Source of the DNA: Fibrivirga algicola
GTDB taxonomy: Bacteria > Bacteroidota > Bacteroidia > Cytophagales > Spirosomataceae
Assembly (NCBI RefSeq): GCF_011742925.1
Contig: NZ_WAEL01000008.1
Location: forward strand, 248,001-312,000
Direction of reading: 5' to 3'
Length of the DNA: 64,000 nucleotides
Both the position numbers and the translations under genes were made by a program. Below, piece after piece: positions 8,513 to 18,902 of this stretch; the stretch's first letter is position 1; each line of letters begins with the position of its first letter. A model generated the notes under the pieces. It was not told the DNA's origin and searched no databases. It saw only the letters and a program-made list of their open reading frames with translations.

Positions 8513-9567
8513 CTACCCAGGCACTTGAGGTCGGCGGCGTGGTTGGCAAGTATATCCTTTAGCGCTGGCTCCTGCGCATGCCCTTCGCACTCGAGCAAGA
8601 ACCAGTATTGGAACGTAGCGCCATTGCGAAGTGGCCGACTTTCAATCTTGGTGATGTTAATATTTCGCTCGTTGAACTCCTGAAGGAACGTGGCCAGAAC
8701 CCCTGGCTTCATGGTTTCGGGCAGGCGGGCAATCAGCGTCGTCTTATCCTGACCGCTGGGTTGATTCTGAAAATTCTTGGCCAGAATCAGGAATCGTGTA
8801 CGATTCAGGTCGCTGTCTTCGATGTTGTCGAAGAGCACGGGTACGCCGAACAACTTAGCGGCGATGTGTGAACAGATGGCAGCAGAGTTAGGCTGTTGTG
8901 CGGCCAGCTTCGCGGCTTTCGACGTAGATTCAACAGGCACAAGCTCCACCTTCAGGCCATCGAACGTATCCTGCAGAAACTTGCTACACTGCCGGAAAGC
9001 GATGTCTTTGGAGTAGATGTATTTCAGCTCCGACAAATCTTCCGTTTGGGTGGCGAATGTGAAGTGAACGGGGATATGGGCTTCGGCGGCAATACTGATG
9101 TCCCGCTCGTTCAGCAGGTCGATTGTTTCGTTGACCACCCCCTCCTGGTTGTTCTCGATCGGTACCACGCCAAACCGCGCCCGGCCTGTTTCTACGCTCT
9201 CGAACACCGACCGGATTGTAGGCAGGGCCGTGTAGGCACTCAGCGCTCCAAATCGGCTTTCGGCACATTGATGCGTAAAACTGCCTTCGGGGCCCAGATA
9301 AGCCACCCGTTCGGGTAACTCCATATTGCGGGCTACGGCGAATACTTCCAGAAAAATGGCTTCAATCGCCGCTTCGTTCAGGGGGCCTTTGTTTTGCGAA
9401 GTCAGCCGGTCAATGATCTGCCTTTCGCGTTCGGGGCGGTAGATAATCGAGTTTGTTGAGCGCTTTAGTTCGCCTACATGCCGCACCAGTTCCATTCGCT
9501 GATTCAGCAAAGCCAGCACCTGATCATCGAGGGCATCAATATCGTTACGGAGTGTTTCGAGGGTCAT
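8494..9567 (-). CDS. pheA: Bifunctional chorismate mutase / prephenate dehydratase (P-protein)
   Basis: 357 residues in the P-protein order: an AroQ-type chorismate mutase (about 1-85: LRNDIDALDDQVLALLNQRM, then RPERERQI), a prephenate dehydratase domain (about 92-270: YLGPEGSFTH, then PIENNQEG and NRTRFLIL) and a C-terminal ACT domain with the ESRP phenylalanine-sensing motif. It converts chorismate to phenylpyruvate in phenylalanine synthesis. The ATG lies four bases after a TAACTTTG box, so the mRNA is predicted to be leaderless. A long inverted repeat separates it from parE. Its 3' end overlaps the convergent GNAT gene by 19 bp. Confidence 0.95.
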   Translation of the reverse strand: MTLETLRNDIDALDDQVLALLNQRMELVRHVGELKRSTNSIIYRPERERQIIDRLTSQNKGPLNEAAIEAIFLEVFAVARNMELPERVAYLGPEGSFTHQCAESRFGALSAYTALPTIRSVFESVETGRARFGVVPIENNQEGVVNETIDLLNERDISIAAEAHIPVHFTFATQTEDLSELKYIYSKDIAFRQCSKFLQDTFDGLKVELVPVESTSKAAKLAAQQPNSAAICSHIAAKLFGVPVLFDNIEDSDLNRTRFLILAKNFQNQPSGQDKTTLIARLPETMKPGVLATFLQEFNERNINITKIESRPLRNGATFQYWFLLECEGHAQEPALKDILANHAADLKCLGSYVRVS

Positions 9568-9571
9568 GCCG

Positions 9572-9579
9572 CAAAGTTA
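9572..9579 (-). promoter_or_regulatory. -7 box for pheA, four bases from the ATG
   Basis: The minus strand reads TAACTTTG followed by CGGC and then the pheA ATG. A transcript starting the usual few bases after the box would begin at or next to the start codon. Confidence 0.55.
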
Positions 9580-9581
9580 AG

Positions 9582-9653
9582 CAGAGGGCTTGGGGCTTAG
9601 GGCATAGGAAATGAGATTTTACCCTACACAATACGCCCCAAGCCCCTACCCTG
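9582..9653. repeat. Heptad-structured inverted repeat between parE and pheA
   Basis: The arms 9582-9606 and 9632-9653 pair imperfectly around an 11-bp perfect core (GGGCTTGGGGC at 9586-9596 with GCCCCAAGCCC at 9635-9645). The left arm is built of 7-nt units such as GGGCTTG, GGGCTTA and GGGCATA; the right arm lacks one unit. It begins directly at the parE stop codon and ends 2 bp from the pheA -7 box, so it may end parE transcription. Confidence 0.7.
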
Positions 9654-11546
9654 TTACACTAGCGCTACGTCCTCTACGTCTTTCTCAACGCGGAGGTTAT
9701 CGATGATGAAACGTTGCCGATCGGGCGTGTTTTTGCCCATGTAATAACTCAGCAGTTTAGGCACCGATGCGTCTTTTTCCATGATCACCGGTTCCAGACG
9801 CATGTCTTCGCCGATAAACAGGCCGAACTCATCGGGTGAGATTTCACCCAGTCCTTTAAAGCGGGTTATTTCCACTTTCTTGCCCCCTTTGGTAAGCTTA
9901 TCTGTCGCCGTCTGCTTCTCTTCCTCCGAATAACAGTACGCCGTTTCCTTGTGGTTCTTAGGATTACGCACCCGGAACAGCGGGGTTTCCAGAATATACA
10001 GATGCCCGTTACGTACCAGATCGGGGAAAAATTGCAGGAAGAACGTCAGCATCAGCAAGCGGATGTGCATGCCATCTACATCGGCGTCAGTAGCAATCAC
10101 AATGCGGCTATATCGGAGTGTATCGAGGCCTTCTTCAATATCCAGCGCATGTTGCAGCAGGTTAAACTCCTCGTTTTCATACACTACTTTCTTGGTCAGT
10201 CCAAAGCAGTTGAGTGGCTTTCCACGCAGACTAAATACGGCCTGTGTCTGTACATTACGACTTTTGGTGATCGAGCCACTGGCTGAATCGCCTTCGGTGA
10301 TAAACAGGGTGGTATTAAGGCGTTCTTCAGCTTTGAGATCAGGCAAGTGAACGCGGCAATCGCGCAGTTTCTTGTTGTGCAGGCTTGCCTTCTTGGCCCG
10401 CTCATTGGCTAGTTTCTTAATGCCCGCCAACTCCTTGCGCTCCCGCTCCGACTGCTCGATGCGCCGTTTCAACGCGTCTTTCACACCCGGATTCATGTGC
10501 AGAAAGTCGTCGAGCCGGTCTTTCAAAAAGTCCATCACAAACGAACGTACCGAGGGCGCGTTCTCATCGGGGGCCATATTTACCGAACCAAGTTTGGTCT
10601 TTGTCTGCGACTCAAAAACCGGTTCCTGCACTCGAATACTAATCGCCGCCACGATACTGGCACGAATATCGGCAGCATCGTAATCCTTACCGAAGTGGTC
10701 GCGAATCGTTTTCACGAACGCTTCTTTCAACGCATTCTGGTGCGTACCACCCTGTGTGGTATACTGTCCGTTGACGAAGGAGTGATATTCTTCACCATAC
10801 TGACTACCATGGCTGACGGCCAATTCAATATCGCTTCCCTTCAGATGAATGATGGGGTAGCGCAGATCATCTTCTTTGTGCTTGCTCCGAAGCAGATCGA
10901 GCAGGCCATTTTGCGAAACGAACTTCTGGCCATTGAAATTCATGACCAGGCCTGCATTCAGGTAACAGTAGTTCCAGAGCATATCGGAAACGAACTGCCC
11001 GCGGTAATGGTAGTTTTTGAAGACGGTATCGTCAGGCTCAAAAACCGACAGTGTACCATTACGCTGGTTGGTAGCTTCTTCGCCCTGGCGAACCAGTACC
11101 CCTCGCTCGAATTCGGCCCAGACGGTTTTTCCCTCGCGAAAGGACTGAATGCGAAAGAAGCCGGACAAGGCATTTACAGCCTTTGTACCCACGCCATTCA
11201 ACCCCACTGATTTTTGAAATGCACCAGAGTCGTATTTACCGCCTGTATTTATTTTCGATACAACCTCGACTACTTTACCCAACGGAATACCCCGCCCGTA
11301 GTCGCGAACTTCAATACGGTGATCAGTCACCTTGATGTCGATCACCTTGCCGTTTCCCATCACGTGTTCGTCGATGGAGTTGTCAATTGTTTCTTTGAGT
11401 AAAACGTAGATACCATCGTCAGCGGCGGCGCCGTCACCCAGTTTACCAATGTACATACCGGGCCGCAAACGGATATGCTCCCGCCAGTCGAGCGAGCGGA
11501 TACTATCTTCGTTATACAGTACGGTAGGTTGTGTTTGTTCTGCCAT
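9654..11546 (-). CDS. parE: DNA topoisomerase IV subunit B (type IIA topoisomerase ATPase subunit)
   Basis: 630 residues from the ATG at 11546; the frame extends nine codons to a TTG that was not used. It contains the GHKL ATPase core ([11 protein letters not shown] with the catalytic Glu, YGRGIP, and the P-loop-like [15 protein letters not shown]), the transducer domain, and a Toprim domain ([12 protein letters not shown], then [12 protein letters not shown]). The [11 protein letters not shown] start is typical. It forms topoisomerase IV with ParC to decatenate chromosomes. No parC gene follows, since pheA is next, so the partner must be encoded elsewhere. GyrB is the alternative; length and the [12 protein letters not shown] opening fit the Bacteroidetes ParE type better. 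Confidence 0.88.
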   Translation of the reverse strand: MAEQTQPTVLYNEDSIRSLDWREHIRLRPGMYIGKLGDGAAADDGIYVLLKETIDNSIDEHVMGNGKVIDIKVTDHRIEVRDYGRGIPLGKVVEVVSKINTGGKYDSGAFQKSVGLNGVGTKAVNALSGFFRIQSFREGKTVWAEFERGVLVRQGEEATNQRNGTLSVFEPDDTVFKNYHYRGQFVSDMLWNYCYLNAGLVMNFNGQKFVSQNGLLDLLRSKHKEDDLRYPIIHLKGSDIELAVSHGSQYGEEYHSFVNGQYTTQGGTHQNALKEAFVKTIRDHFGKDYDAADIRASIVAAISIRVQEPVFESQTKTKLGSVNMAPDENAPSVRSFVMDFLKDRLDDFLHMNPGVKDALKRRIEQSERERKELAGIKKLANERAKKASLHNKKLRDCRVHLPDLKAEERLNTTLFITEGDSASGSITKSRNVQTQAVFSLRGKPLNCFGLTKKVVYENEEFNLLQHALDIEEGLDTLRYSRIVIATDADVDGMHIRLLMLTFFLQFFPDLVRNGHLYILETPLFRVRNPKNHKETAYCYSEEEKQTATDKLTKGGKKVEITRFKGLGEISPDEFGLFIGEDMRLEPVIMEKDASVPKLLSYYMGKNTPDRQRFIIDNLRVEKDVEDVALV

Positions 11547-11800
11547 AATAGACGAAATCGGGGGTTTCTTCAAAAAACGACCTGTAAACCAAATAAGGCG
11601 GGTCTACAGAAAATTAGAAAAATTATAACGAAACAGCCAACGGCCACGACGTATCCACTTGCTAGAAAACTATTTATAATCCGGCAAAAGTTCGTTTACT
11701 TTGCCCGCTGATTGTGCTGAAATATCATAATAACAAGAAACGTCGTTAACTCATTACCATCCAGCTGACCTCACTTTAGCGGGGTTGACATCTTAAAAAT

Positions 11801-14494
11801 ATGCAAAAATTGCCCAAATTCCAACATTCCCGGGTTTCTTTGTTTGCCAGCCTTTCCGACCAGTCTCTTCGTTGCACAACGCGCACAATCGCACTTATTG
11901 GGTTAGTTTTCGGAGCGGTTACCACATCTTCAGCCCAGATCACCCCTTCGGGAGGTGGTACGCCTGGCGCCGGTGTTCCCACTACAGGCCGGCCAGGCCA
12001 AGCAGCGCCATCAGGTAATGTACAATTGCCCGCTGGTGTTCAGGTTCCAGCCAATATTCCGGCCGGCACTCAGCTGCCAAACGGTATGCGGGTCGGTCCA
12101 AACGGAACCATCCAGCAGGGCCAGGCACCCGGCCGCAACACGCAAACTGGCCGCACTACACAACAGGGCGCCAACACGAACCCCAACCAGGGTAATGCAG
12201 GCCGTACGCAGGCGGGAGATGGCCAGACCGGACAGAATGGTCAGGGAGCAGTTGATGCCAATGGCCAACCTATTCCCGGCGATGTTCCGCTAAACGCAAA
12301 CGAAGAAGGAGCTGAAAAAACAGCTGACGTTCTGTCTGACCAGGAAGCCGCCAGAGCGCAGGAACGGGCCACTACCCGTCGTAAGCTGTTTGGCTACGAG
12401 CTATTCAACAATCCGACGCTGGCTACTACCTTCCAGCCAAATATCAATATTGCCACGCCAGTTAACTATGTGCTTGGCACCAACGACCAGTTGGATATCA
12501 ACATCTATGGCTATTCACAGGATGCAATTAAGCAAACGGTGACGCCAGAAGGAAATATCTACCTGCCAAGCGGTATTGGTCCGGTGCACGTAGCCGGCCT
12601 CACGATCGATGCCGCTAAAGCCCGGATCAGCGAACGGCTGTCCAAGATCTATGTGGGTCTGAAAAATAGTTCGTTTGGCCCCAAGAACACGTACCTGGAA
12701 GTCACGCTGGGCAACATCCGTAGTATCCGGGTATCGGTACTGGGCGAAGCCGTAAAGCCAGGTACGTACACGGTGTCGTCGCTCTCGTCGGCCATGAACG
12801 TGATCTACTCGTCGGGTGGGCCTAGTGATCTGGGATCGTTCCGCAACATTCAACTGATTCGCGGCAACCGCGTTATCGCCACAATTGACCTGTATGATCT
12901 GCTACTATCAGGGGTGCTGCGTAACAATGTTCGCCTGCAAGACAACGATAATATCCGCATTCCATCATACCTGTCTCACGTTGAACTACAGGGAACTACC
13001 CGTCGGAACAACATCTTTGAATTGATGCCAAATGAGACGCTCGACAAGCTGCTGTTCTACGGCGGTGGATTTGCCGCGAATGCTTACAAGAGCCGCATCA
13101 AGGTAACCCGCCTGACCAACCGCGAACTGAAAGTAATCGACGTGCTGGCTGATCAATACAAGTCGTTTGTCTTACAGGATGGTGACGTTGCCGCGGTTGA
13201 GCAGGTGTTGAACCGCTATGAAAACCAGGTGACCATCTCCGGCGCAGTATATCGGCCGGGCGTATATTCACTTGACCAGAACAAGACATTAAAAGAGCTG
13301 GTAACCAGCGCCGAAGGACCACGGGGTGAAGCGCTGATGGGTCGCGTGAACATTGTACGCACCCGGGAAGACATGACGACTGAGAATATCACAGTCGACC
13401 TGACTAAGATTTTAAACGGCACCGACGCCGATCTGCCTCTCCAGCGTGAAGACCAGATTGTGGTGAACTCTAAATTTGATTTAGCTGAGTTTGGCGACAT
13501 CAACATTCAGGGTGAGGTGAATAAGCCGGGTAACATTGGGTACGTATCCAACATGACCCTCGAAGATGCGCTGGTTAAAGTAGGTGGCCTTCGTGAATCA
13601 GCAGCCCTGTCGCAAATCGAAGTAGTTCGCCGCAAGAAAGATGTTGATCCAACGTCTACGTCTGGTCAGATTGCCGAAGTACTGAAATTCAGCATCGACC
13701 GCAATCTTGAACTGAGTAACGAGAGCAAATTTTACCTTCAGCCCTATGATCAGGTGGTTGTGCGTCGTTCACCCAATTACCAGATTCAGACGTATGCACA
13801 GGTAGAAGGTGAAGTAATCACGCCAGGCCGTTACCCAATCAGAACAAAAGATCAGAAGTTGTCTGACCTCGTAGTCGTATCTGGTGGCTTAACTCCACAG
13901 GCATACATAAAAGGTGCGACACTGGTACGCCGGGTGAAACTCAGCCCCGAAGAGCTTGATCAGCGTCAGCGGTCAGTTACTGAGCTGGCTGACGACCTAA
14001 ACCGTAGGTCGGCGGTTGAAGTAGAGGCAGTAGTAACTGACAAACAGGAATCGATTGGTATCAACCTGGAAAAAATCATGCAGAATCCCGGTTCGTCTGA
14101 GGATATCCTGATTCAGGAAGATGACATTCTCCGGATCCCGAAAAAACTCGAGACCGTTCGTATTCAGGGTGAAGTGTTGTTGCCAACTACGGTGAAGTAC
14201 CGCCCCGGTCAGAGCTTCCAGGACTACATCTCGCAGGCTGGTGGTTTCACAGAGCGTTCGCAGCGCAAGCGTTCATTCGTAGTGTACGCCAACGGGTCGG
14301 TAGACCGCACGCGCCGTTTCATGTTCTTCAACGTATACCCCCGCGTTGAGCCAGGTGCCGAAGTCATTATTCCGGTTCAAAAGACGACGCCAATTACTCC
14401 ACAACAGATCATTGGCACGGTTAGCGGTATTGCCAGCGGCTTGTTAGGTTTAATCTCTACACTTCTTGCTATTTCGGTGATCTCGGGTCGCTAA
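11801..14494 (+). CDS. Outer-membrane polysaccharide export protein (OPX/Wza family) with multiple SLBB domains
   Basis: 897 residues. After a signal/anchor segment (about residues 28-48) comes a low-complexity stretch of about 110 residues rich in Gly, Gln, Thr, Asn and Pro, probably disordered. The Poly_export domain follows (NYVLGTNDQLDINIYGYSQ, then TVTPEGNIYLPSGIGPVHVAG), then several SLBB-type modules, recognisable by repeats of the kind GEVxxPGxY followed by L..L...GG. The last 30 residues are a hydrophobic helix (IIGTVSGIASGLLGLISTLL). It should form the outer-membrane exit channel for the polysaccharide made by this locus. It is the first gene of the long plus-strand run, and the co-polymerase gene follows after 20 bp. 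Confidence 0.92.
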   Translation: MQKLPKFQHSRVSLFASLSDQSLRCTTRTIALIGLVFGAVTTSSAQITPSGGGTPGAGVPTTGRPGQAAPSGNVQLPAGVQVPANIPAGTQLPNGMRVGPNGTIQQGQAPGRNTQTGRTTQQGANTNPNQGNAGRTQAGDGQTGQNGQGAVDANGQPIPGDVPLNANEEGAEKTADVLSDQEAARAQERATTRRKLFGYELFNNPTLATTFQPNINIATPVNYVLGTNDQLDINIYGYSQDAIKQTVTPEGNIYLPSGIGPVHVAGLTIDAAKARISERLSKIYVGLKNSSFGPKNTYLEVTLGNIRSIRVSVLGEAVKPGTYTVSSLSSAMNVIYSSGGPSDLGSFRNIQLIRGNRVIATIDLYDLLLSGVLRNNVRLQDNDNIRIPSYLSHVELQGTTRRNNIFELMPNETLDKLLFYGGGFAANAYKSRIKVTRLTNRELKVIDVLADQYKSFVLQDGDVAAVEQVLNRYENQVTISGAVYRPGVYSLDQNKTLKELVTSAEGPRGEALMGRVNIVRTREDMTTENITVDLTKILNGTDADLPLQREDQIVVNSKFDLAEFGDINIQGEVNKPGNIGYVSNMTLEDALVKVGGLRESAALSQIEVVRRKKDVDPTSTSGQIAEVLKFSIDRNLELSNESKFYLQPYDQVVVRRSPNYQIQTYAQVEGEVITPGRYPIRTKDQKLSDLVVVSGGLTPQAYIKGATLVRRVKLSPEELDQRQRSVTELADDLNRRSAVEVEAVVTDKQESIGINLEKIMQNPGSSEDILIQEDDILRIPKKLETVRIQGEVLLPTTVKYRPGQSFQDYISQAGGFTERSQRKRSFVVYANGSVDRTRRFMFFNVYPRVEPGAEVIIPVQKTTPITPQQIIGTVSGIASGLLGLISTLLAISVISGR

Positions 14495-14514
14495 GCGAGC
14501 AAACAACATAACGT

Positions 14515-15621
14515 ATGAACACGCCTAATCAGATCAATGCACCGGTCGTGCCAGGCAATAACCTGCCGCCCGATCAGCTGTCGCCCAAGGAGGTCTTCGC
14601 CCGGGCCAAGAATTTTAAGCACATCATAAAACGCAACTGGCTGTTGCTGGTTGGCCTGATCGCGATTAGTGGTACCATCGGGTACATCATTGACGCTACA
14701 TCAAGGAAAAAGATAACGTACGCCGCTAAGATTGTCTTCAATCTGGGTGGCGGCGGTGGCGGTAATCAAATGGCTGACCTCGGAGCACTCGCCAGCGCGT
14801 TTGGACTCGGACAGGCAGCGCCGGAGGCAAGCCTCTTCACCGGTGAGAACTTCATGCTGTACACTAAGTCGATTCCTGTGCTGGAGAAGACACTGATGAA
14901 AACAGTAGTGATCAATGACACGTCGTACCTACTGGTCAATTACTACATCAAGCACAGTGGTATTCTAGATAAAGAATGGGAAGAGAATGAGCCGCTGCGC
15001 AAATTCAGATTTAAGGAGGCCAAAGAGCGGGTTAACTACGATGAGCTGGAAGTAGCAGCGATGTCTGGCATTCTTGGCCGGCTAGAAGGCGAAATGTCGA
15101 TCAAGCAGGTCGATCGGAAGTCATCATTCATGGCGCTGGTTGCTGAGATGGAAAGCATTGAACTGGCCAAAGCGTTTGTGGAGAACCACATCGTAACGAT
15201 CGAAAATGACTACCGGCAGAAGCAAACCAAAAAGACCCAGGAAATGAAGACGTTCCTGAAACGCCGTGTCGATTCCTTATTCGCTGTGCTGAGTGGTACT
15301 GAAGATAAACTAGCGAGTTACTTAAATCAGAATCAGCAGGTAGTCGTTGCAGAAGGGCAACTGAGACAGAGCCGCCTCAACCGCAGCTCAACCTTCCTGA
15401 CGCAACAGTATTATACGGCGGTGTCCAGCCTGGATAACCTGCAGCTGTCGTTGATTCGGGAGCAGCCGCTCTTCACAATCATCGAACCCGTTACGCTGCC
15501 GCTGTATACCACTATACCCGCAAAAATTGCCATGCAGGCAGGCTTCGCCATTGGTCTGGTGCTTGGTATTGTTATCATATTCATCCGTGAGACACTGCGT
15601 AGCATGTCCACGAATAGCTAA
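14515..15621 (+). CDS. Polysaccharide co-polymerase / chain-length determinant (Wzz-type) protein
   Basis: 368 residues. There is a transmembrane helix near residues 42-62 (NWLLLVGLIAISGTIGYII), a long periplasmic region with extended helices (about 200-285), and a second helix near the C-terminus (AMQAGFAIGLVLGIVIIF). This is the two-helix layout of Wzz/KpsE-type co-polymerases. No tyrosine-kinase (Wzc) domain is fused. Together with the upstream OPX protein and the downstream ABC exporter it fits an ABC-dependent capsule or O-antigen machine. Its stop is 3 bp before the permease start, so the two are probably translationally coupled. Confidence 0.85.
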   Translation: MNTPNQINAPVVPGNNLPPDQLSPKEVFARAKNFKHIIKRNWLLLVGLIAISGTIGYIIDATSRKKITYAAKIVFNLGGGGGGNQMADLGALASAFGLGQAAPEASLFTGENFMLYTKSIPVLEKTLMKTVVINDTSYLLVNYYIKHSGILDKEWEENEPLRKFRFKEAKERVNYDELEVAAMSGILGRLEGEMSIKQVDRKSSFMALVAEMESIELAKAFVENHIVTIENDYRQKQTKKTQEMKTFLKRRVDSLFAVLSGTEDKLASYLNQNQQVVVAEGQLRQSRLNRSSTFLTQQYYTAVSSLDNLQLSLIREQPLFTIIEPVTLPLYTTIPAKIAMQAGFAIGLVLGIVIIFIRETLRSMSTNS

Positions 15622-15624
15622 GTA

Positions 15625-16455
15625 ATGAGAACCCACGAAGTAATAATTCAGGCAGGAAGACCCGAACGGTTCTATTGGCGCGACCTATGGCAGAATCGGG
15701 AATTGCTTTACATCCTGTCGGTCCGTGATATTTCTGTTCGGTACAAGCAAACTGCCCTGGGCGCCTCGTGGAGCTTAATACGGCCGTTGGCTACAATGCT
15801 GGTGATGGCGTTCGTCTTCAGTGTTGTAGCCAAACTCCGGCCCGATCCGGGTGTACCCTACCCCCTGATGGTCCTCGCCGGTATTACCATCTGGACGTTT
15901 TTCTCAAACGCATTTGTCCAGATCAGTTCTAGCATTACCACTAATGCCAACCTGGTTACGAAGGTTTATTTTCCACGCCTGCTGATGCCGCTCAGTGCAG
16001 TAGCCGTCAGCCTGGTAGATTTTCTGATTGCCCTGGTGCTGTTTGTCGTCATATCGATCTGGTATCAGTTTATTCCCGATTGGCACATTTTATTGATGCC
16101 CTTCTTCGTGTTGCTTGCCCTGCTGACGGCCTTTGCTTTTGGTTTGTTTTTTGCAGTGATAAATGTGCGCTTCCGGGATGTAGCTCAACTGATTCCGTTT
16201 TTGGTGCAGGTAGGGTTTTACATCTGTCCAATTGCTTACAGTAGCGCACAGGTATCGGGAGAATGGTACGAAAAATACTATATCATCAACCCGATGGTGG
16301 GTATAATTGACGGGTTCCGCTGGTCTTTACTTGGCGGTAAAACACACTTCAATCCACAGAGTTTAGTATATTCGGTAGCCATTAGTATGGTCTGCTTAAG
16401 CCTGTCAATCGTATTTTTCCGAAAGCGGGAAGCTACGTTCGTCGACGATATTTAA
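15625..16455 (+). CDS. Polysaccharide ABC transporter permease (Wzm/KpsM type)
   Basis: 276 residues with six predicted membrane helices and the ABC-2 permease opening (LLYILSVRDISVRYKQTALGASW). It forms the inner-membrane channel that exports lipid-linked polysaccharide. The ATPase subunit follows after 11 bp and the co-polymerase precedes by 3 bp. The tandem order permease then ATPase with a C-terminal extension is standard for ABC-dependent O-antigen or capsule export. Confidence 0.93.
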   Translation: MRTHEVIIQAGRPERFYWRDLWQNRELLYILSVRDISVRYKQTALGASWSLIRPLATMLVMAFVFSVVAKLRPDPGVPYPLMVLAGITIWTFFSNAFVQISSSITTNANLVTKVYFPRLLMPLSAVAVSLVDFLIALVLFVVISIWYQFIPDWHILLMPFFVLLALLTAFAFGLFFAVINVRFRDVAQLIPFLVQVGFYICPIAYSSAQVSGEWYEKYYIINPMVGIIDGFRWSLLGGKTHFNPQSLVYSVAISMVCLSLSIVFFRKREATFVDDI

Positions 16456-16466
16456 CTATCAGCGTC

Positions 16467-17726
16467 ATGTCCGTCATCACGGTAGAAAACATAAGTAAAC
16501 ACTACATCATTGACCACAAAAAGGCCAAAGGCACAAACAGCCTGCGCGACGCTATTAGCGGCACGGTAAAAGGCTGGTTCGGGTCTAATGAAACCAATGA
16601 CGAGGTTACGCATGAAGAGTTCTGGGCGTTGCGCGATGTAAACTTCTCTGTTGAGCAGGGCGACCGTGTTGGCATTGTTGGGCACAACGGAGCGGGCAAG
16701 TCTACCCTGCTTAAAATTCTCAGTAAGATTGTTGAACCTACCAGCGGCTCAGTCCGGATCAAAGGGCGCGTAGCCAGCCTGCTCGAAGTGGGCACGGGCT
16801 TCCACCCAGAACTGACCGGCCGCGAAAACATTTACCTGAACGGCTCGCTCCTGGGAATGCGCCGCGACGAAATCCGGGCTTCATTCGATGAGATCGTCGC
16901 CTTCGCCGGTGTCGAACGCTTTCTGGACACGCCCGTGAAACGCTACTCATCGGGTATGTACGTGCGGTTAGGCTTTGCTATTTCGGCGCACCTGAACCCG
17001 GAGATCATGATCGTGGATGAGGTGCTTGCCGTTGGCGACGCCGATTTCCAGAAGAAAAGCCTCGGTAAGATGCGCGACAACTCAGCAAGTGGTCGCACCA
17101 TCCTGTTTGTCAGTCATAACCTAACGGCTGTGCAGGCACTGTGCAACAAAACGCTGTACTTTGAAAAAGGTCAGTTGATTGAGCAGGGCGAAACAAATCA
17201 GGTAGTTGCCTCGTATCTGAGCAAGGTGTCACGTACCCGTTTGCGCCGTGAGTGGGACACACCCGAAGATGCACCCGGTAATGATTTAGTGCGGGTCCAC
17301 CGGATGGAACTGGTGCCCGAGTATATGCCCGGCACTACCCATATCGACGTTAGAACACCCATGCGGGTGAAGTTCGAGTTCTGGAACATGATGGACCGGG
17401 CCAACCTCAACTTAAGTCTGCATCTATACTCGCTGACGGGTGAGTGCATTTTCAACGTGGGCAGTGAATCCACGGCCTATGGCAAAGGGCTTATTCAGGG
17501 TGAATGCATTATTCCGGGTTATTTTCTGAACGATGGCACCTATACCATTTCCGTCATGATCGTGAAGGATACGGTTACTCCTCTCTACAACATGGAAGAA
17601 GGCATCACCTTCGACGTGGAGGACTTCCGGGAAGGGGTAGCCTGGTATGGCAAATGGCCTGGGTACGTTCGGCCTCAGTTTCCGTTCCGGGTCAACGCCC
17701 TGGAACCTATCATTGACGTTCGGTAG
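16467..17726 (+). CDS. Polysaccharide ABC transporter ATPase with C-terminal Wzt-like domain
   Basis: 419 residues. The nucleotide-binding domain spans about 1-250: Walker A GHNGAGKST at 72-80, signature YSSGMYVRLGFA, Walker B IMIVDEVLAVGDADF and the SHN switch histidine. The C-terminal 160 residues form a beta-rich domain like the Wzt carbohydrate-binding domain, which in E. coli O8/O9a recognises the chain-terminating group. This suggests export of a capped polysaccharide. Wzt C-terminal specificity cannot be read here. Confidence 0.92.
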   Translation: MSVITVENISKHYIIDHKKAKGTNSLRDAISGTVKGWFGSNETNDEVTHEEFWALRDVNFSVEQGDRVGIVGHNGAGKSTLLKILSKIVEPTSGSVRIKGRVASLLEVGTGFHPELTGRENIYLNGSLLGMRRDEIRASFDEIVAFAGVERFLDTPVKRYSSGMYVRLGFAISAHLNPEIMIVDEVLAVGDADFQKKSLGKMRDNSASGRTILFVSHNLTAVQALCNKTLYFEKGQLIEQGETNQVVASYLSKVSRTRLRREWDTPEDAPGNDLVRVHRMELVPEYMPGTTHIDVRTPMRVKFEFWNMMDRANLNLSLHLYSLTGECIFNVGSESTAYGKGLIQGECIIPGYFLNDGTYTISVMIVKDTVTPLYNMEEGITFDVEDFREGVAWYGKWPGYVRPQFPFRVNALEPIIDVR

Positions 17727-17809
17727 GCTATTTCCGGGGATTGCACTGTATTTTTGACGGCGATACAGGCCCTTTACGCCAACGTCCTGTTTGTAGCCGC
17801 CCACTGCTC

Positions 17810-18901
17810 ATGATCAACGTCACCAAATCTTATTTACCCGACCTCGCTGAATATACCCGTCTGCTGGAAGGCGTCTGGGAACGAGTCCATCTTACCAATA
17901 ATGGCCCGTTACTTCGGCAGTTAGAGGCAAATATGAGGGCCTATCTGGGCATTCGGAACCTGCAATACTGTACCAATGGTACGGTTGTGCTTCAACTGGC
18001 CCTAAAAGCGCTGGGTATCACCAAAGAAGTAATTACTACCCCTTTTTCGTACTGCGCTACCACTAACGTACTACTCTGGGAAGGGTGCACGCCAGTTTTT
18101 GCCGACATCAGAGCTGATGATTTCTGCATCGACGCTGATCTGATCGAGCCTCTGATTACCGAGAATACCCAGGCTATTCTGGCTACTCACGTATATGGCA
18201 ACGCCTGCCGAATTGAGCAGATTGAAGCACTGGCAACGAAATACAACCTCAAGGTTATCTACGACGGTGCTCACGCGTTTGGGGCCGAATACAACGGACG
18301 GGCGGTGCTCGACTATGGGGATGTAAGCACATGCAGCTTTCACGCCACCAAAGTATTTCACACCGTTGAAGGAGGTTGTCTCATTACGTCAGATGATGAG
18401 CTGGCCAAGAAAATGCAGCATTTCGGCACATTCGGGCATCACGGCGATGAGTATTACAGCATGGGCATCAATGCCAAAAGCTCTGAATTCCATGCCGCAA
18501 TGGGATTATGCGTACTCCCGAAAGTAGACGAACTGATTGCCGCCCGCAAGACTATCTCTGAGCAGTATAACAGCCTGCTCGATTTTACCCGGATCAGCCG
18601 CCCTATTCTATCGCCGGGCATGACACGCTACAACTACGCCTACTACCCGATTGTACTCGCTTCTGAGCAAGTGTTGCTCAACGTAGTGGAGACATTGACC
18701 GCCGAAGGCATTGTACCCCGTCGTTATTTTTACCCATCGCTCAATACGCTGCCCTTCGTGGAGAATGCGCAGTCGTGCCCAGTTTCGGAAGACATTGCTC
18801 TACGCGTGCTCAGTCTGCCATTGTATCCCAGTCTGGCCGAAACCGATGTAGCCCGGATCTGTCAACTTGTTAATGAGGCTATCGTAGCCGAGGTAGTGTA
18901 A
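17810..18901 (+). CDS. DegT/DnrJ/EryC1/StrS sugar aminotransferase
   Basis: 363 residues from the ATG at 17810; the longer frame adds 23 residues without family similarity. PLP-binding motifs: DGAHAFG with D152, and SFHATK with the Schiff-base Lys at 181. The NNGPLLRQLE opening resembles VioA/FdtB-type enzymes that aminate dTDP- or UDP-4-keto-6-deoxy sugars. It likely supplies an amino sugar for the polysaccharide. No genes making the nucleotide sugar (rmlA/rmlB type) lie nearby, so they must be elsewhere. The acyltransferase at 21907 could acylate the resulting amine. Two bases separate its stop from the next start. Confidence 0.88.
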   Translation: MINVTKSYLPDLAEYTRLLEGVWERVHLTNNGPLLRQLEANMRAYLGIRNLQYCTNGTVVLQLALKALGITKEVITTPFSYCATTNVLLWEGCTPVFADIRADDFCIDADLIEPLITENTQAILATHVYGNACRIEQIEALATKYNLKVIYDGAHAFGAEYNGRAVLDYGDVSTCSFHATKVFHTVEGGCLITSDDELAKKMQHFGTFGHHGDEYYSMGINAKSSEFHAAMGLCVLPKVDELIAARKTISEQYNSLLDFTRISRPILSPGMTRYNYAYYPIVLASEQVLLNVVETLTAEGIVPRRYFYPSLNTLPFVENAQSCPVSEDIALRVLSLPLYPSLAETDVARICQLVNEAIVAEVV

Positions 18902-18902
18902 G

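Noticed and set aside
10497-11210. 237-codon plus-strand frame antisense to parE
   Set aside because: It lies entirely within a well-supported ParE gene, and its translation shows no domain.
11475-11711. 78-codon plus-strand frame before the OPX gene
   Set aside because: It starts inside parE on the other strand and runs through the gap without any family feature.
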